NCBI GenBank assembly: GCA_032164245.1
Contig: JAVMKO010000003.1
Location: 67,030,390-67,094,389 of the forward strand
DNA from: Sternotherus odoratus
Lineage: Eukaryota > Chordata > Testudines > Kinosternidae
Reading direction: 5' to 3'
Length of the DNA stretch: 64,000 bases
Shown here: one piece after another, positions 11,925-24,113 of the stretch
Numbering within the stretch: position 1 is the stretch's first letter
How the letters are laid out: each line of letters opens with the position of its first letter
Notes under the pieces: generated by a model
Seen by the model: the letters and a program-made list of their open reading frames with translations, nothing else
Databases searched by the model: none
Told to the model about the DNA's origin: nothing
Position numbers and translations under genes: made by a program

Positions 11925-12717
11925 GACAACCCACCAACATCAAGCATATTCTCACCAGCAATTCACACCGCGCCATAATAACTCTAACTCAGGAACTAAT
12001 CCATGCAACAAACCTCAATGCCAACTCTGCCCACATATCTACACCAGCGACACCATCACAGGACCTAACCAGGTCAGCCACACAATCACCAGTTCATTCA
12101 CCTGTACGTCTACCAACGTAATATATGCCATCATGTGCCAGCAATGTCCCTCTGCTATTGCATAGGCCAAACTGGACAGCCCTACGAAAAAGGATAAATG
12201 GACACAAATCAGATATCAGGAATGGCAATATACAAAAGCCTGTAGGAAAACATTTCAATCTCCCTGGACACACACTAACAGATTTAAAGGTTACCATCCT
12301 GCAGCAAAAAAAACTTCAAGACCAGACTTCAAAGAGGAACTGCTGAGCTACAGTTCATTTGCAAATTTGACCCCATGAACTCAGGATTGAACAAAGACTA
12401 TGAATGGCTAGCTAACTACAAAAACAGTTTCTCCTCTCTTTGTGTTCACCCCTCCAGATCATCTGCTAGAAGAGGAACTCATCCTCCTTGATTAGAGAAA
12501 ACAAGGTGGTTCAGCCTGATTGAACTAATGTTGTTATCTCCAACCTGGTTCTTGCATACTTATATATACCTGCCTCTGGATACTTCCACTGCATGCATCC
12601 GACGAAGTGGGTATTAGCCCATGAAAGCTTATGCTTTAATACTTTTGTTAGTCTTTAAGGTGCCACAAGACTCTGTCACTTCTGCAGATCCAGACTAACA
12701 CAGCTACCCCTCTGATT
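11925..12717 (+). mobile_element. Penelope-like retroelement fragment (GIY-YIG region and 3' end)
   Basis: The fragment encodes the tail of the endonuclease domain: around 12120 it reads VIYAIMCQQCPSA, then in another frame RKRINGHKSDIRNGNIQKPV and HFNLPGHTLTDLKVT. These match the GIY-YIG domain of the copy at 30864-32150, with a frameshift between the YIG block and the Arg/His block. The 3' part contains a TTCATCGGATGCA-like block (here GCATCCGACGAAG) and ends in GACTAACACAGCTACC. It abuts a CR1 fragment at 12718. It is non-functional. Confidence 0.8.
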
Positions 12718-13097
12718 CTTTTTAAAGATGGGCACTACATTAGCCTTTTTCCATCGCCATGAGTTTTCAGAGATAATGCCAAATGGCTCTGCAATCACAT
12801 CCGCCAACTCCTTTAGCACCCTCGGATGCAGTGCATCCAGCCCCATGGACTTGTGCTCATCCAGCTTTTCTAAATAGTCCTGAACCACTTCTTTTCCCAC
12901 AGAGCTTCTGGTGACCTCCTCCCCATGCTGTGCTGCCAAGTGCAGTAGTCTGGGAGCTGACTTTGTTCATGAAGACAGATGCAAAAAAAGCACTGAGTAC
13001 ATTTGCTTTTTCCACATCCTCTGTCACTAGATTGTCTCCCTCGTTCAGTAAGGTGTCCACACTTTCCTTGAATTTCTTCTTGATGTCCAGATAATCT
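12718..13097 (-). mobile_element. CR1 LINE fragment, reverse transcriptase N-terminal region
   Basis: On the minus strand, frames at 12676-12939 and 12857-13060 encode CR1 blocks such as SFFASVF-like and 'MGLDALHPRVLKELADVIAE', the start of the CR1 reverse transcriptase. Frameshifts occur. It is directly adjacent to a CR1 in the opposite orientation starting at 13098. Confidence 0.85.
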
Positions 13098-14822
13098 CCA
13101 TGACAAATTTTAAAGTTGAGAGGGAAGAAAACAAAGTAATGAAGGATACAACTGTGGGTAGGAGCATGGACTTAAGGTGGAAGGGCAGTGTGGATACCAG
13201 TCTAATAGGTCATACTGGCAGTAGAATGACCGTGCCTAATCGGGTAAAGAGTGTGATTGAGGGCAAACAGCAAACATTAAGATGTTTGTACACCAATGCG
13301 AGCAGCCTAGATAACAAAATGGAGGAACTAGAGCTACCGATGCAGAAAATGAAACCAGATATTGTAGGGTTAACAGAAACATGGTGGAATAGTAGTCATG
13401 ACTAGAGTACAGTATTGAAGGGTATGTGCTGTTTAGGAAAGACCTAAATAAAGGTAAAGGTGGTGGAGTAGCATGGTATGTCAATGATGAGGTAGACTGT
13501 AAAGAAATAAGAAGCGATGGAATGGATTAGACAGAGTCCATCTGGACAAAAATCACATTGAGGAAGCAAACTACTGAAGCCTCCCCTGGGATAGTGCTTG
13601 GGGGTGTGCTATAGACACCGGGATCTAATTTGGATATGAATAGAGACCTCTTTAATGTTTTTAATGAAGTAAATACTAATGGGAACTGCGTGATCATGGG
13701 AGACTTTAACTTCCGAGATATAGACTGGAGAATAAGTACTAGTAATAGGGCTCAGATTTTTCTAGATGTGATAGCTGATGGATTCCTTCATCAACTAGTT
13801 GCTGAACCAACAAGAGGGATGCCATTTTAGATTTGGTTTGGTAAGTAGTAAGGACTTCAGAAGAAATGATTGTAGGGGACCACCTTGGTCTGAGTAATCA
13901 TGAGCTAATTCCATTCAAACTGAATGGAAGGATAAACAAAAATAGATCTGAGACTAGGGTTTCTGATTTCAAAAGAGCTAACTTAAAAAAATTAAGGACA
14001 TTAGGGAAGTGGATTGGACTGAAGAATTTATGAATCTAAAGGCAAAAGGAGGCATGGGATTATTTCAGGTCAAAGTTGCAGAAGCTGTCAGAAGCCTACA
14101 TCCCAAGAAAGGGGGAAAATTCATAGGCAGGATTTGCAGAACAAGCTGGATGAGCAAGCATCTCAGAGGGGTGATTAAGATAAAGCAGAAAGCATACAGA
14201 GAGTGGAAGATGGGAGGGATCAGCAAGGAAAGCTACCTTATTGAGGTTAGAACATGTAGGGATAAAGTGAGAGAAGCTAAAAGTCAAGTAGAGATGGATC
14301 TTGGAAAGGGAATTAAAACAAATAGTAAAAGGTTCTATAACTATATAAAGAAGAAGTGGGTTCACTAAACATTGAGGATGGAGTGGAGATTAAGGATAAT
14401 GTAGGCAGGACCTGATATCTAAACAAATACTTTGCCTCAGTCTTTAATGAGGCTAATGAGGATCTTAGGGATAATAGTAGCATGACAAATGGGAGTGAAG
14501 CTATGGAGGTAGATATTAAAATTTCTGAGGTAGAAGCCAAACTCTAACAGCTTAATGGCACTAAATCGAGGGGCCCAGATAATCTTCATCCAAAAATATT
14601 AAAGGAATTGGCACATGAAATTGCAAGCCCATTAATAAGCATTTTTAATGAATCTGTAAACTCAAGGGGATGTGCCATATTACTGGAGAATTGATAACAT
14701 AGTTCACATTTTTTCCCCTTTCTTAAAAATAGGATCAGGATAACAATAGCCCTGTTAGTTTGACATCTGTAGTATGCAAGGTCTTCAAAATATTTTGAAG
14801 GAGAAAGTAGTTAGACATTGAG
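13098..14822 (+). mobile_element. CR1-like LINE, endonuclease and start of reverse transcriptase
   Basis: Broken + frames give the CR1 ORF2 in order. There is an APE-type endonuclease (13236-13405, with LRCLYTNASSLDNKMEELE and the IVGLTETWWNSS block), MGDFNFRDIDWR at 13698, then the linker frame 14009-14368, and DNLHPKILKELAHEIA at about 14578, the start of the reverse transcriptase. The rest of the ORF is missing after about 14822. Stops and frameshifts make it inactive. It lies in FIG4 intron 20 in sense orientation. Confidence 0.85.
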
Positions 14823-15275
14823 GTCAATGGTAAATGGGACAAAATACACCATGCATATCAGCACCCTGTTACACTGGACTTGCATATTTCATGAACATGT
14901 AACTTTTTTGTACTAGAATGGAAACTAAAATAATTTAGTCTGAAGAAAATTAGGGGTGTTCTTTACATAGTGTAGGGCAAGAAGATTGGGTGTCTATTTC
15001 AGTAACATTTTCCTTTCTTACCAAACAAATAAAATTAAGAATACATCTTTTATCTTTTTTTAATAAAAAAACTTCTTAAAAGATTCAATATAAGCCTAGA
15101 AAGATTGGCAGGAAGTACAGGAGAGGCTTTTTTATTGGTGTTATTTGCATTTATTAAAATACTTTTTTTTCTGCTCTAGAAGGAATTCAGGTATATCCAA
15201 TAAACTTTTGTTTGGAAATTGGCGTAGTATTCTATTTCTGAAAGACTTACTTTGGTTGTTTTTTCCTCCACCCAG

Positions 15276-15358
15276 AACATAGTTCAGTCCATGAAAGATA
15301 TATATGGGATTAACCTTTCAGATGTTCCTTCAGAGGATGACCTCACAATATATACAAG
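15276..15358 (+). CDS. FIG4: FIG4 phosphoinositide 5-phosphatase, exon 21
   Basis: The 83-nt exon runs from acceptor CCACCCAG to donor GTAAGA. It encodes NIVQSMKDIYGINLSDVP and SEDDLTIYT, leaving AG of an Arg codon. It matches the vertebrate FIG4 C-terminal region, with the core LYGINLSD-type motif kept. The preceding intron is 4.3 kb and is filled mostly by Penelope and CR1 debris. A hAT element begins 31 bp after its donor. Confidence 0.95.
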
Positions 15359-15389
15359 GTAAGAAAATTCTCAGTAGTAATCAGCAAGT

Positions 15390-15700
15390 CAGGGGTTGGC
15401 AACCTTTCAGAAGTGGTGGGCCGAGTCTTCATTTATTCACTCTGATTTAAGGTTTCGCGTGCCAGTAATACATTTTAATGTTTTTAGAGGGTCTCTTTCT
15501 ATAAGTCTATAATATATAACTAAACTATTGTTATATATAAAGTAAATAAGATTTTTTAAATGTTTAAGAAGCTTCATTTAAAATTAAATTAAAATGCAGA
15601 GCCCCCCAGACCGGTGGCCAGGACCCCAGTAGTGTTAGTGCCACTGAAAATCAGCTCATGTGCCGCCTTTGGCACTCGTGCCATAGATTGCCTACCTCTG
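15390..15700. mobile_element. hAT non-autonomous transposon (8-bp target duplication)
   Basis: The left end CAGGGGTTGGCAACC and the right end (reverse complement CAGAGGTAGGCAATC) form imperfect terminal inverted repeats. Flanks are CAGCAAGT (15382-15389) and CAGTAAGT (15701-15708), an 8-bp duplication with one mismatch, as expected for hAT transposase. No coding capacity. It starts 31 bp into FIG4 intron 21. Confidence 0.88.
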
Positions 15701-16127
15701 CAGTAAGTGATAATTGGAGCTAGTTAAATAGTCTTGTATGAGAAATTTCTTATATTTCTTCGGAATTTATTTAAACATTGTTCTGGTATGGCACTAGCAT
15801 TAGAGGTAACTTGAAGCTGGCAGTATTTTACTATTCTGTGTCTTTAAAATCAAACTCTTTATCTCTTGTACATGTGCATGCAATTCTCTTAACTTCAGTG
15901 TGGAGCTGTTCGGATGCCTCCAAGTGCAGAGTTTGATAATTAAATCAAATGGACTTGTAGTGAAATATCAGTTAACATTTTTCCAGGAGCAAAGGAGAAA
16001 CTCAAATGAATAGTGGCTCTTTAATTTACAAGTACATCGTTTGCAGATTTTCCAAATGTTGTATTATACTAATTTACAGAATGTCAACATTCGAGTTCTG
16101 CAACTTCAGAAAATATTTTTTTAAATA

Positions 16128-16462
16128 CAGTAAAACCTCCATTTAACGGACTAATTGGGGCGAGGGGGTGTCCGTTAAATCAAAAAGTCCGTTATTTAAT
16201 AATAAAAAAAATGAGCTGTTGGAGCAGCAGCCCGCCCGCCACAGGGTCGGGGCAACAGCTCCGCAGCCCGCCCGCTGCCTGGACCCAGGCGGCAGCCAGG
16301 AGCCGGCAGCCAGCCCGCCCGCTGCCTGGACCCGGGTGGCAGCCAGGAGCCGGCAGCCAGCCCGCCAGAAATGGATCAGGAATGCATCAGACTTGCTCAG
16401 AAATTTTGTCCGTTGCATCCGAAGTCCGTTAAATCGAGGTCCGTTAAATCGAGGGTTTACTG
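16128..16462. mobile_element. GC-cored TA-flanked MITE, copy 1
   Basis: The termini are CAGTAAAACCTCCATTTAA and, reverse-complemented, CAGTAAACCCTCGATTTAA, with TA on both sides. The ends repeat variants of GTCCGTTAAAT. The 335-bp element holds a GC-rich core with two 47-bp tandem units starting GCTGCCTGGACCC (16274, 16321). Open frames across the core are compositional artefacts. It shares termini with 28784-29303. Tc1/mariner (Tigger-like) by inference. Confidence 0.85.
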
Positions 16463-17023
16463 TAATTTAAAGTTCTCATCTCATTAAACAGTCTTGGCTA
16501 TAAAATGCATGTAAAATTACATAAATTAATCTTTTTATAAGAAAACTTTTGTTTCTGGCTTCTGCATTGAGGCACAAGTGTTAGCTATAACCTTTTATAT
16601 AACATTTTGTTTGGCTGTGAATGTTACAGGAAAAATGTTTTTAATTGGTATTTAACCTTTTCTTCAAATATTTAGACCTTTTTTGCTATATGCCAGGTCA
16701 TTCCGAAGCTACTTAGCATTTTCTGTCTCAGCAGAGGCAACTGTCATAAGGTTTAAAATTGCTGATTTTCGTGTGAGACTGGAACCAATTATTAAGGCTG
16801 GCATACAAGCAACTAGTAGAAAAGTGGGGGGAAATGACCAAACAAGGAGGGTAACTCATAAGAACAGTGGCATGAAGATTTTAAATGGTAACTTTCTTGT
16901 ACAAATACTTCATTTGTTTTGATAGGAGGTGGTTGACGCCAAATTGACTGGGACTCCAAGATCATGAGTTTGATGAAATAGTAACTATCTAGCTTACTCT
17001 GTACCACCATTATAAGGAAGTGC

Positions 17024-17115
17024 TTTGGATCCAATTCGCAAAAGCATTTAAGCATATATTTAAGTCCATCTCTATTCATGACCACATTTAAGCACTTGTT
17101 TAACTTTAAATGCTG
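17024..17115. repeat. Half-copy of a palindromic 'AAGCA' amniote repeat
   Basis: Contains AAAGCATTTAAGCATATATT and a matching AAGCACTTGTTTAACTTTAAA. It resembles the element at 54531-54664. The class is unknown. Confidence 0.4.
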
Positions 17116-17511
17116 TCCTGAGTAGGGATGGTTTCCTGAACTGGCCTCTTTGTCTTAGTAAATTATAGTCAGAAAAAGTAAAATATGAAGGCGGTCAGGG
17201 AAACTTGGATTGAAATTAGTCTCTTCTAATTTGTAAAGGCCTGTAATGCTGTTGCCAAGAGAGCAACTGCTTACCCAGACACATGGTGTGCAAATCAATT
17301 ATGAGTCTGGTAAATCACTGTTTCAAACACCTGCGTAAGCTTTTGAATTAATTAATGGAGCATCGTGCAATAGAAAACTACACCTCATGAAAAACATGTA
17401 CGTCTAAGTTTTCATTAAGTGAATAACTACAAGCCATGAGTTGAAATGCAGTTGTGCAATTTTAGATTTGCATTACGATGTATAATGGCTGGCTAATTGC
17501 ATTACTTATTA

Positions 17512-18397
17512 CAGTAGACTCTCGATTATCCGGGATGATCGGGAAAAACTTAATTCCGGTTAATAAAATCCCGGATAATCAAGAGTCTACTGTGGGGCCC
17601 TCGGGGGAGGGGCGGGTGTACCTCCCGCCCTGCGGCGGCGGGGGGGCACCACCTGCACCAGTCAGCTCCCGCTGCTAGTCTGGGTGTAGGAAGTCCAGGC
17701 TGGCAGCGGGAGCTGAGACCCCGGTTTGCAGGAGCCTGCGGGGAAACTCTAAAGCGGCAGCGGGCTGAGCGCTCAGCCTGCCGCCGCTTTGGGGTTTCCC
17801 CCCCAGGCTGCTGCCACCTGGGGTCTCAGCCTGCTGCCAGCCTGGGCTTCTTACACCAGGCTGGCAGTGAGTTGAGACCCCGGCTGGCAAGGATCCACCA
17901 GGGGAAACCCCAAAGTGGAGGCAGGCTGAGCGCTCAGCCCGCCACCGCTTTGAGGCTTCCCCTGCAGGCTCCTGCCAGCCGGGGTCCTGCTGCTTGCCCC
18001 AGTCAGCTCCTGCTGCTAGCCTGAATGTAGGAAGCCCAGGCTGGCAGCGGGAGCTGAGACCCCCGCTGGCAGGAGCCTGAAAGGAAAGTCTAAAGTGGCA
18101 GAGGGCTGAGAAGCGGCAGCGGGCTGAGCGCTCAGCCCGCTGCCGCTTTAGAGTTTCCCCGCGGGCTCCTGCCAGCCGGGGTCTCAGTTCCCACTGCCAG
18201 CCTGGGCTTCCTACACCCAGGCTGGCAGCGGACTGAGACCCTGGTTTGCAAAGGGCCAGCGGGGGAAACCCCAAAACAGCCGCAGGCTAAGTGCTCAGCC
18301 CGCCGCTGTTTTAGGGCTTCCCCTGCCTAACCCTGTTTGACGTCCCGGTTAATCCGCAGTCCGGTTAACCCGAGCCTGGATAATCGGGAATCTACTG
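17512..18397. mobile_element. TA-flanked transposon with hairpin head and GC-rich palindromic core
   Basis: The left end CAGTAGACTCTCGATTATCC is repeated inverted at 17569-17592, so the first 81 bp form a 24-bp-arm hairpin. The right end, reverse-complemented, reads CAGTAGATTCCCGATTATCC and ends at 18397. TA flanks both sides (17510-17511, 18398-18399). The 886-bp body contains four palindromic centres of the type CTGAGCGCTCAG (17765, 17926, 18124, 18287). The long minus-strand open frame 17675-18274 follows from GC-rich composition and is not taken as a gene. Confidence 0.85.
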
Positions 18398-18399
18398 TA

Positions 18400-21163
18400 T
18401 GTTGTAAACCATCTCTGAAGTGTGAGGGGAAATTTAGTTCACAGTAATCTTTCTTCATGTGATATGTTCTTAGCTTATGTTTATCAACCAATTTAGAGTA
18501 ATTTAGGAAAAAAAGATTAATCTTTATTTGTAATTTGTAAGATCCTGTCTGTTGACATATGTCAACAGGGCATAACTGTTTCACTAAGGTACCTATGTCA
18601 GTTTTCTAGGATTTCCACTTTTAGATATAGTCCACTTCACACATGTGCTTGATGGTTCTAAGCCACTAGACCTGGACCAAGTAAGGGAGGGTGTACCTCA
18701 GTATTGTTGGTGAAGTATTTAAGTTGTTCCTAGCACCCATCTAAACTTCAGAGATGTAACAGGATAGCTATAACACCTTGGAGTGTGAAATATTCACACA
18801 TCCTATGCAAAACAGGCTGGAGAGTCGATAAGGTAGATGCAACTAAGCTGATTTACATAGCATGCCAACACAGGCTGTGTAATATAGATATGGCCCCACT
18901 GTTCCAACAGTCAGTTCTTTTTTTGACCACAGCTACAGAAACCCTTTACTTATGAGTGCAAGATGCAGTGTTCTGGTCATAGTCCATTGTTAGCCTTGTC
19001 CACTATGAACTGATTTGTATGATTGGTAGCTTTGTGATGAAACTTGAACATTCTGGAGAATCAGGCTATCCCCCATTTTATCACTATCCTGGCTGAGACA
19101 CGCTAAAGCAGTGTTGTGACCTGACCAGGAGCCTTCAAACACATGTAGCTTGCATCCTTTCTTCGACTCCACTTGTATTTTTATAAACAATTTTTGTACA
19201 ACACTTTTCTATATTAAGATAACGTCTCACATTTTATCCACTTTTGCTTTTACAAACTTAGTAAGGCCAAACTGACATAACAGCACTCCCCGTCTAGTCA
19301 CTTGATGACGACGATATCTAGTTCTTATAACACTTTTTATCAAGAAACTTACAGTGGTACTCGGTTAGGATAGATAGATATCTCAGAATAAATTTATTTC
19401 AAAAAATTATAATTGTTCTCACTTTTGTATTTTTTAATAAGGGAAATGAAGACAAAAAATGAATTCCTGACTTTACAGAGTTCTGTGGAACACTGACTTC
19501 AGTGGGGCCAGGATTTCACTTCTTGGCACAGGGGCCATCAGATTATTGGATCATTTAAATCCATTGACTAAGGTTTTTTTAAAAAACCCAGATGTTTGTA
19601 CTATTGTACCCGGGGAAGTCCTAACTCACCTTCCATTATCCTTCATTTGGATCTTTAAACTTGTTTTTCCTCCACAATTTCAACAATTGTCTCTTGCACT
19701 TGAAATTAAAATAGAAAACCTAAAGCTGAAATTATCTAATTGGTTACTTTCATTTCAATTATTTTCATAATTGAATAGTAAAAGACTTATTTTGATTCTA
19801 GATACTGCTAGAAGCTGAAAGAGTAATCTGTCTAGTTAAACTTTGAGTCATTTTATAGTTGATATGCTGCCAGATACTTTGGGAGTCTTAAGTAAAATAG
19901 ACAAGGAAAAAGAAACATCTTCAGTTGACTTGTTAGAAGGATGCAGTTTTTTAAAAAACTGCATATATTGCTGTGTGTTTAGGATTAGAAGAATTGTGTA
20001 TCTGCCTGTTAAGAAATTGAAGAGTCATTCATACATTGGAGCCTGAATATAGAGGAAAGATGAAAGCCACACAAAGAATTAATGCACTGGAATATTATTC
20101 ATTTCATGTATTATATGCAGTTGCTTCAATTCTATTGATAATTGCCCGCTATTTTAAAATCTAAATACTTTTTTCTAAAATAGTTTAAAAAGAATCGGTC
20201 CTAATATTATTGACTATTTTTTAAAAAGCCTCCTTTTAGGAAATCAAGTATAAGATCATGACTTGAATTTGCTGGGGCAGGAAGAATTCTGTTGCTAAAG
20301 AACTCAAGTCTGTCGTATTCAGTGAAGTTTCTGAGTTCCCTCCCATTTTCCCTACATAGCCACTAGCCTGGTTCAGCCTTCTCAGCTCTTCTACTGATTT
20401 TCCTTTCATCTGCTCCCTGTAGGGAACCCAATATTGTGTTTCTGTCCTTAGTTCCTTTCCACAAGCTTTATGGGAGCAGAGAAAATCCACTACTGTGAAA
20501 GTATAGACTGGATAGGGGAAGAAGACGTATCCTCCCAAGATTGCATATCAAAGGGTTGTCCAAGTAAATAGCTGAAACCAGTGAAATGGGAGGGCAGCTT
20601 TTCTCCCCTATGCAAGTCAAGTAGGAGAGAGGTCAGTCAGACTTATCTGCATGGAACTTGAGCCAACTTATCTATTTAGCTTGCTTCTCTCTACAGCTGC
20701 CTACCACCCAATTCCAATAGTAGCACCTAGGTGCTCTTCTTTCTCTCTCCTCCTAGAGATCTTCTTTGGGGAGTTCATGCTGTTGGAAAGAGCAGTTAAC
20801 TCTGACTCTCTCTTCTTGTTGTTGGCCCCATCTGCTGCCTGTGAAATCATAAGCAAAACCTACCAGTGGGCAAGACCTCCTCCTAGCTAAAGTGAAAGGG
20901 GCCCAAACTAAATTTTTAAAAGCAACTTTTTAAAAAAAAAACTAGACCAAGATAAGTGTATTAATCATCATGACTCTCACTTTTGGGTAAAGTGAGTTCA
21001 CTGTTCTAACTGTTCTTTAATGTACTCAGTGTGACTTACTGAAACTGCATGACTCTACAAATTGTACAGAACTGTGACATTTTCATTAATTCACTGAAGT
21101 TATTGCAAATAGTTCTTGCTCTCTTTATGACTTATACTTTTGTCCGTCCACTGCTCCTCATAG
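18400..21163. other. FIG4 intron 21 remainder, nothing firm
   Basis: AT-rich intronic sequence. A moderately GC-richer stretch near 20240-20890 has short frames on both strands, but no recognisable domain or termini; it may be an old repeat. Confidence 0.4.
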
Positions 21164-21253
21164 GTTTGTTCAGTTGGGACAGAATCAACATAAACAAGAC
21201 AAGAGCAGGCAGCAGATATGTTCCAAACATCATCTAGATGGGGTTATAAATAT
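21164..21253 (+). CDS. FIG4: FIG4 phosphoinositide 5-phosphatase, exon 22
   Basis: The 90-nt exon runs from acceptor CTCATAG to donor GTAAGT. It completes Arg, then encodes FVQLGQNQHKQDKSRQQ and a Cys/His-containing stretch ending DGVIN, leaving AT of the next codon. This region is glutamine- and lysine-rich and is the least conserved part of the tail, but its length matches other vertebrates. Phase agrees with both neighbours. The intron after it is 20.6 kb. Confidence 0.93.
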
Positions 21254-22382
21254 GTAAGTACTGTTTATTTTTTCATTTTTATATTTTTCTTTTAGTTCAA
21301 TTCTGGTTGTGGGTTCCCTCTTGTGAGGGAATTCTTTAAAGTTGAACACTATACCTTAAAAATCATCGAATGAATGTCTGATAACAAAATATCATGAATG
21401 CCACAAATATTTTCAAACTATTCTTTCATTAAAAACCATGACTTGTATTGGACACAGGGCTCAAACCCCAAACATGTGAGATGGGTGGATTGTACCCACC
21501 AAATCAGGTATCTAGCAGTCTGTCTTTCTCACTCAGGTGACACTTGTATAATATATTTTGCAAATAAAATCTCTTAATTTAAATGAATTTGCAGCTTTCT
21601 GTGAAAGTTGTATTTTAGAATTTTAAATTAATATCCCATATCTGCCCATCCAGTATTCCGATTAGGAGTGTTCAAATCAAAATCTTTTTTCAAATATGTT
21701 CTTTTGGATCTGAAAATTGTTTGTTTGGTCCAGAATAATATTATTGTTTTAAAACTATTAACTGAAAATAAATATTAATATAACAGTTGCTAGAATTAAT
21801 AGTTTTGATAAATCTTTGAGAGAGATGTGGTTAGATGAAAATATGTAGGATGTAATAAATTATTGATACCGGACTTTATTAATCATTAGAAGTATATGAA
21901 ATAATATAGAACAGTGGATACCTAGATATGATTCTTATCTGATGGTTAGAGCAGCATAAGTAAATAATTAAAGAGAAATTATCTGAAATAAAATAACATA
22001 CCATTAATTGAAGGTATCTAAACTGAAGGATAACAAGGTGGTCTGAAACATTAAGGTCCAATTCTGCAGCTGACGCCAGGTCTGCAGGCCTTGGTGGTCA
22101 GGCAGAGTCAGCTGCATGATTGGGACCTTAAGTTGAACATGTAGAAAATATGTTCCAAAACAGTGAAGTTATTCCCCATGACAACTCCATGCCAAAAATC
22201 AATCAGGAAGGATTTGAAGAGAAGCCAGGAACCATGCAAAAACAACAGTTAAACAGAATTTTGAAAAACCTGTAATTTAAAACAATCTAAGGTAAAATGA
22301 ACCACACTTAGTTTTTTGTCTCCACAGGCCTAAGCTCCTATCAAAGCTGCCTAGACTCTCCAGTATTTATCAGTTTTGTTAT

Positions 22383-23250
22383 ATAAGAACGTAAAAATGG
22401 CCCTATCTAGCCCAGTATCGTATCTTCCAACAGTGGCGAATGCCCGGTGCCCTAGAGGGAATGAACAGAACAGATAATCGTCAAGTGATCCATCACCTGT
22501 CACCCAATGCCAGCTTCTGGCAAACAAAGGCTAGCAACACCATCCCTGTCCATCCTGGCTAATAGCCATTGATGGATCTATCCTCCCTGAACTTGTCTAG
22601 TTCTTTTTTTAACCCTGTTAGTCTTGGCCTTCACAACATCCTCTGGCAAGGAGTTCCACAGGCTGACTGTGCATTGTGTGAAAAAATACTTCCTTTTATT
22701 TGTTTTTAATCTGCTGCCTAATAATTTGGTGACCCTCTAGTTTGTGTGTTATGAGGAATAAATAACATTTATTTACTTTCGCCATATTAATCATGATTTT
22801 ATAGACTTCTATCTTATCCCTCCTTAACAGTCTCTTTTCCAAGCAGAAAAGTCCCAGTCTTATTAATCTCTCCTCATATGGAAGCTGTTCCATACCCCTA
22901 ATAATTTTTGCCCTTTTCTGAACCTTTTCCAACTCCAATATATCTTTTTGTGAGATGGGGCAATCTCAGCTGCACACAGTATTCAAGATGCGGGCGTACC
23001 ATGGATTTATACAGAGGCAATATGATATTCTCCGTCTTATTATCTAGCCCTTTCTTAATGATTCCCAACTTATTTGCTTTTTTGACTGCCACTGCACATT
23101 GAGTGGATGTTTTCAGAGAGCTATCCACAGTAACTCCAAGATCTTTCTTGAGTGGTAACAGCTATTTTAGACCCCCTCATTTTATATGTATAGTTGGGAT
23201 TATGTTTTCCAATGTGCATTACTTTGCATTTATCAACATTGATAAAAGTG
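22383..23250 (-). mobile_element. CR1 LINE 3' fragment
   Basis: On the minus strand, frames 22898-23128 and 22696-22938 carry the CR1 reverse transcriptase C-terminus: STQCAVAVKKANKLGIIKKG, the [14 protein letters not shown] block, and LPYEERLIRLGLFCLEKRL. The + strand begins with a degraded ATAAGAACG 3'-end block at 22383. Frameshifted, and antisense to FIG4. It is the same subfamily region as 53222-54162 but more diverged. Confidence 0.9.
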
Positions 23251-23389
23251 ATGTTTTCAAAAGATGCTTAAACTACAGATGAATTTAAAATGCTTCCAAC
23301 TTATTTCCAAATGGGTGATATGCAGTTTGTTAGAATGCTTCATTAAAACAGTTTGATTTAAAAATATTAATTATTTTCTGTCATGCTGT

Positions 23390-23863
23390 CTGGAGTGGCT
23401 CATGACTGAGTACCTTCCTCAGGGCAGAGTGTCTAAAGCGGCAGATAACTCAAACGGAAGGTACATTCTATCATTAGATTTTACCAGGCCAGTAACAAAT
23501 GTGAGCGCCTAGATCACTGAAACAATCTTACCAATGAGTCAGTCAGTCCCCTTGGACTCTCCAGTCACCTAGGTGAACTGGACTTAGTGATAAGTGGTCA
23601 CATACACCAAAAATCACACCACGTTCAGGTTGCTTCCAGTCCCAACAGACCAGTCACTTACCCCAGTTCACTTGGTACACCAAAGACAACACCCCTACCC
23701 AATCCTGTAATAAACTATCTAAAGGTTTAGTAATTAGGAAAGAAAAATAGTTACGTACTGGTTAAAACAAGCAAATATAGGTATACAAATGAGTTACCAT
23801 CTAAATCCTAAGAGCAGAGACATGCTGCTGCTCTAATTCCCAGTGCCACTTCCCTATGGCCTG
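23390..23863. repeat. Possible LTR-like interspersed repeat
   Basis: Distinct sequence immediately beside a CR1 3' end. It contains TGTAATAAACTATC (a possible polyadenylation signal) but no defined termini. The identity is uncertain. Confidence 0.25.
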
Positions 23864-24113
23864 CATAGAATCATAGAAGATTAGGCTTAGAAGAGACCTC
23901 AGGAGCGCTTTTAGTCCAATCCCCTGTTCAAAGCAGGACCAATCCTCAACTAAATCATCCCAGCCAGGGCTTTGTTAAGCGGGCCTTAAAAACCTCTGAG
24001 GATGGAGATTCTACCCCCGCCCCTAAGCAACCCATTCCAGTGCTTTACCACCCTCCTAGTGAAATATTTCTTCCTAATATCCTCCAAGATCCCCCACACT
24101 GCAACTTGAGACC
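23864..24113 (-). mobile_element. CR1 LINE (interrupted copy), 3' segment
   Basis: The + strand starts CATAGAATCATAGAAG, the octamer tail of CR1 in reverse, followed by the conserved 3'UTR and C-terminal coding region. It continues at 24876 after an inserted sequence. The pieces 23864-24113, 24876-25931 and 26396-26512 form one CR1 copy. Confidence 0.88.

Noticed and set aside
17675..18274. 199-residue minus-strand open frame
   Set aside because: It lies wholly in the palindromic GC-rich core of a transposon; the protein is a repetitive Ala/Gly/Ser/Pro product of composition with no domain.
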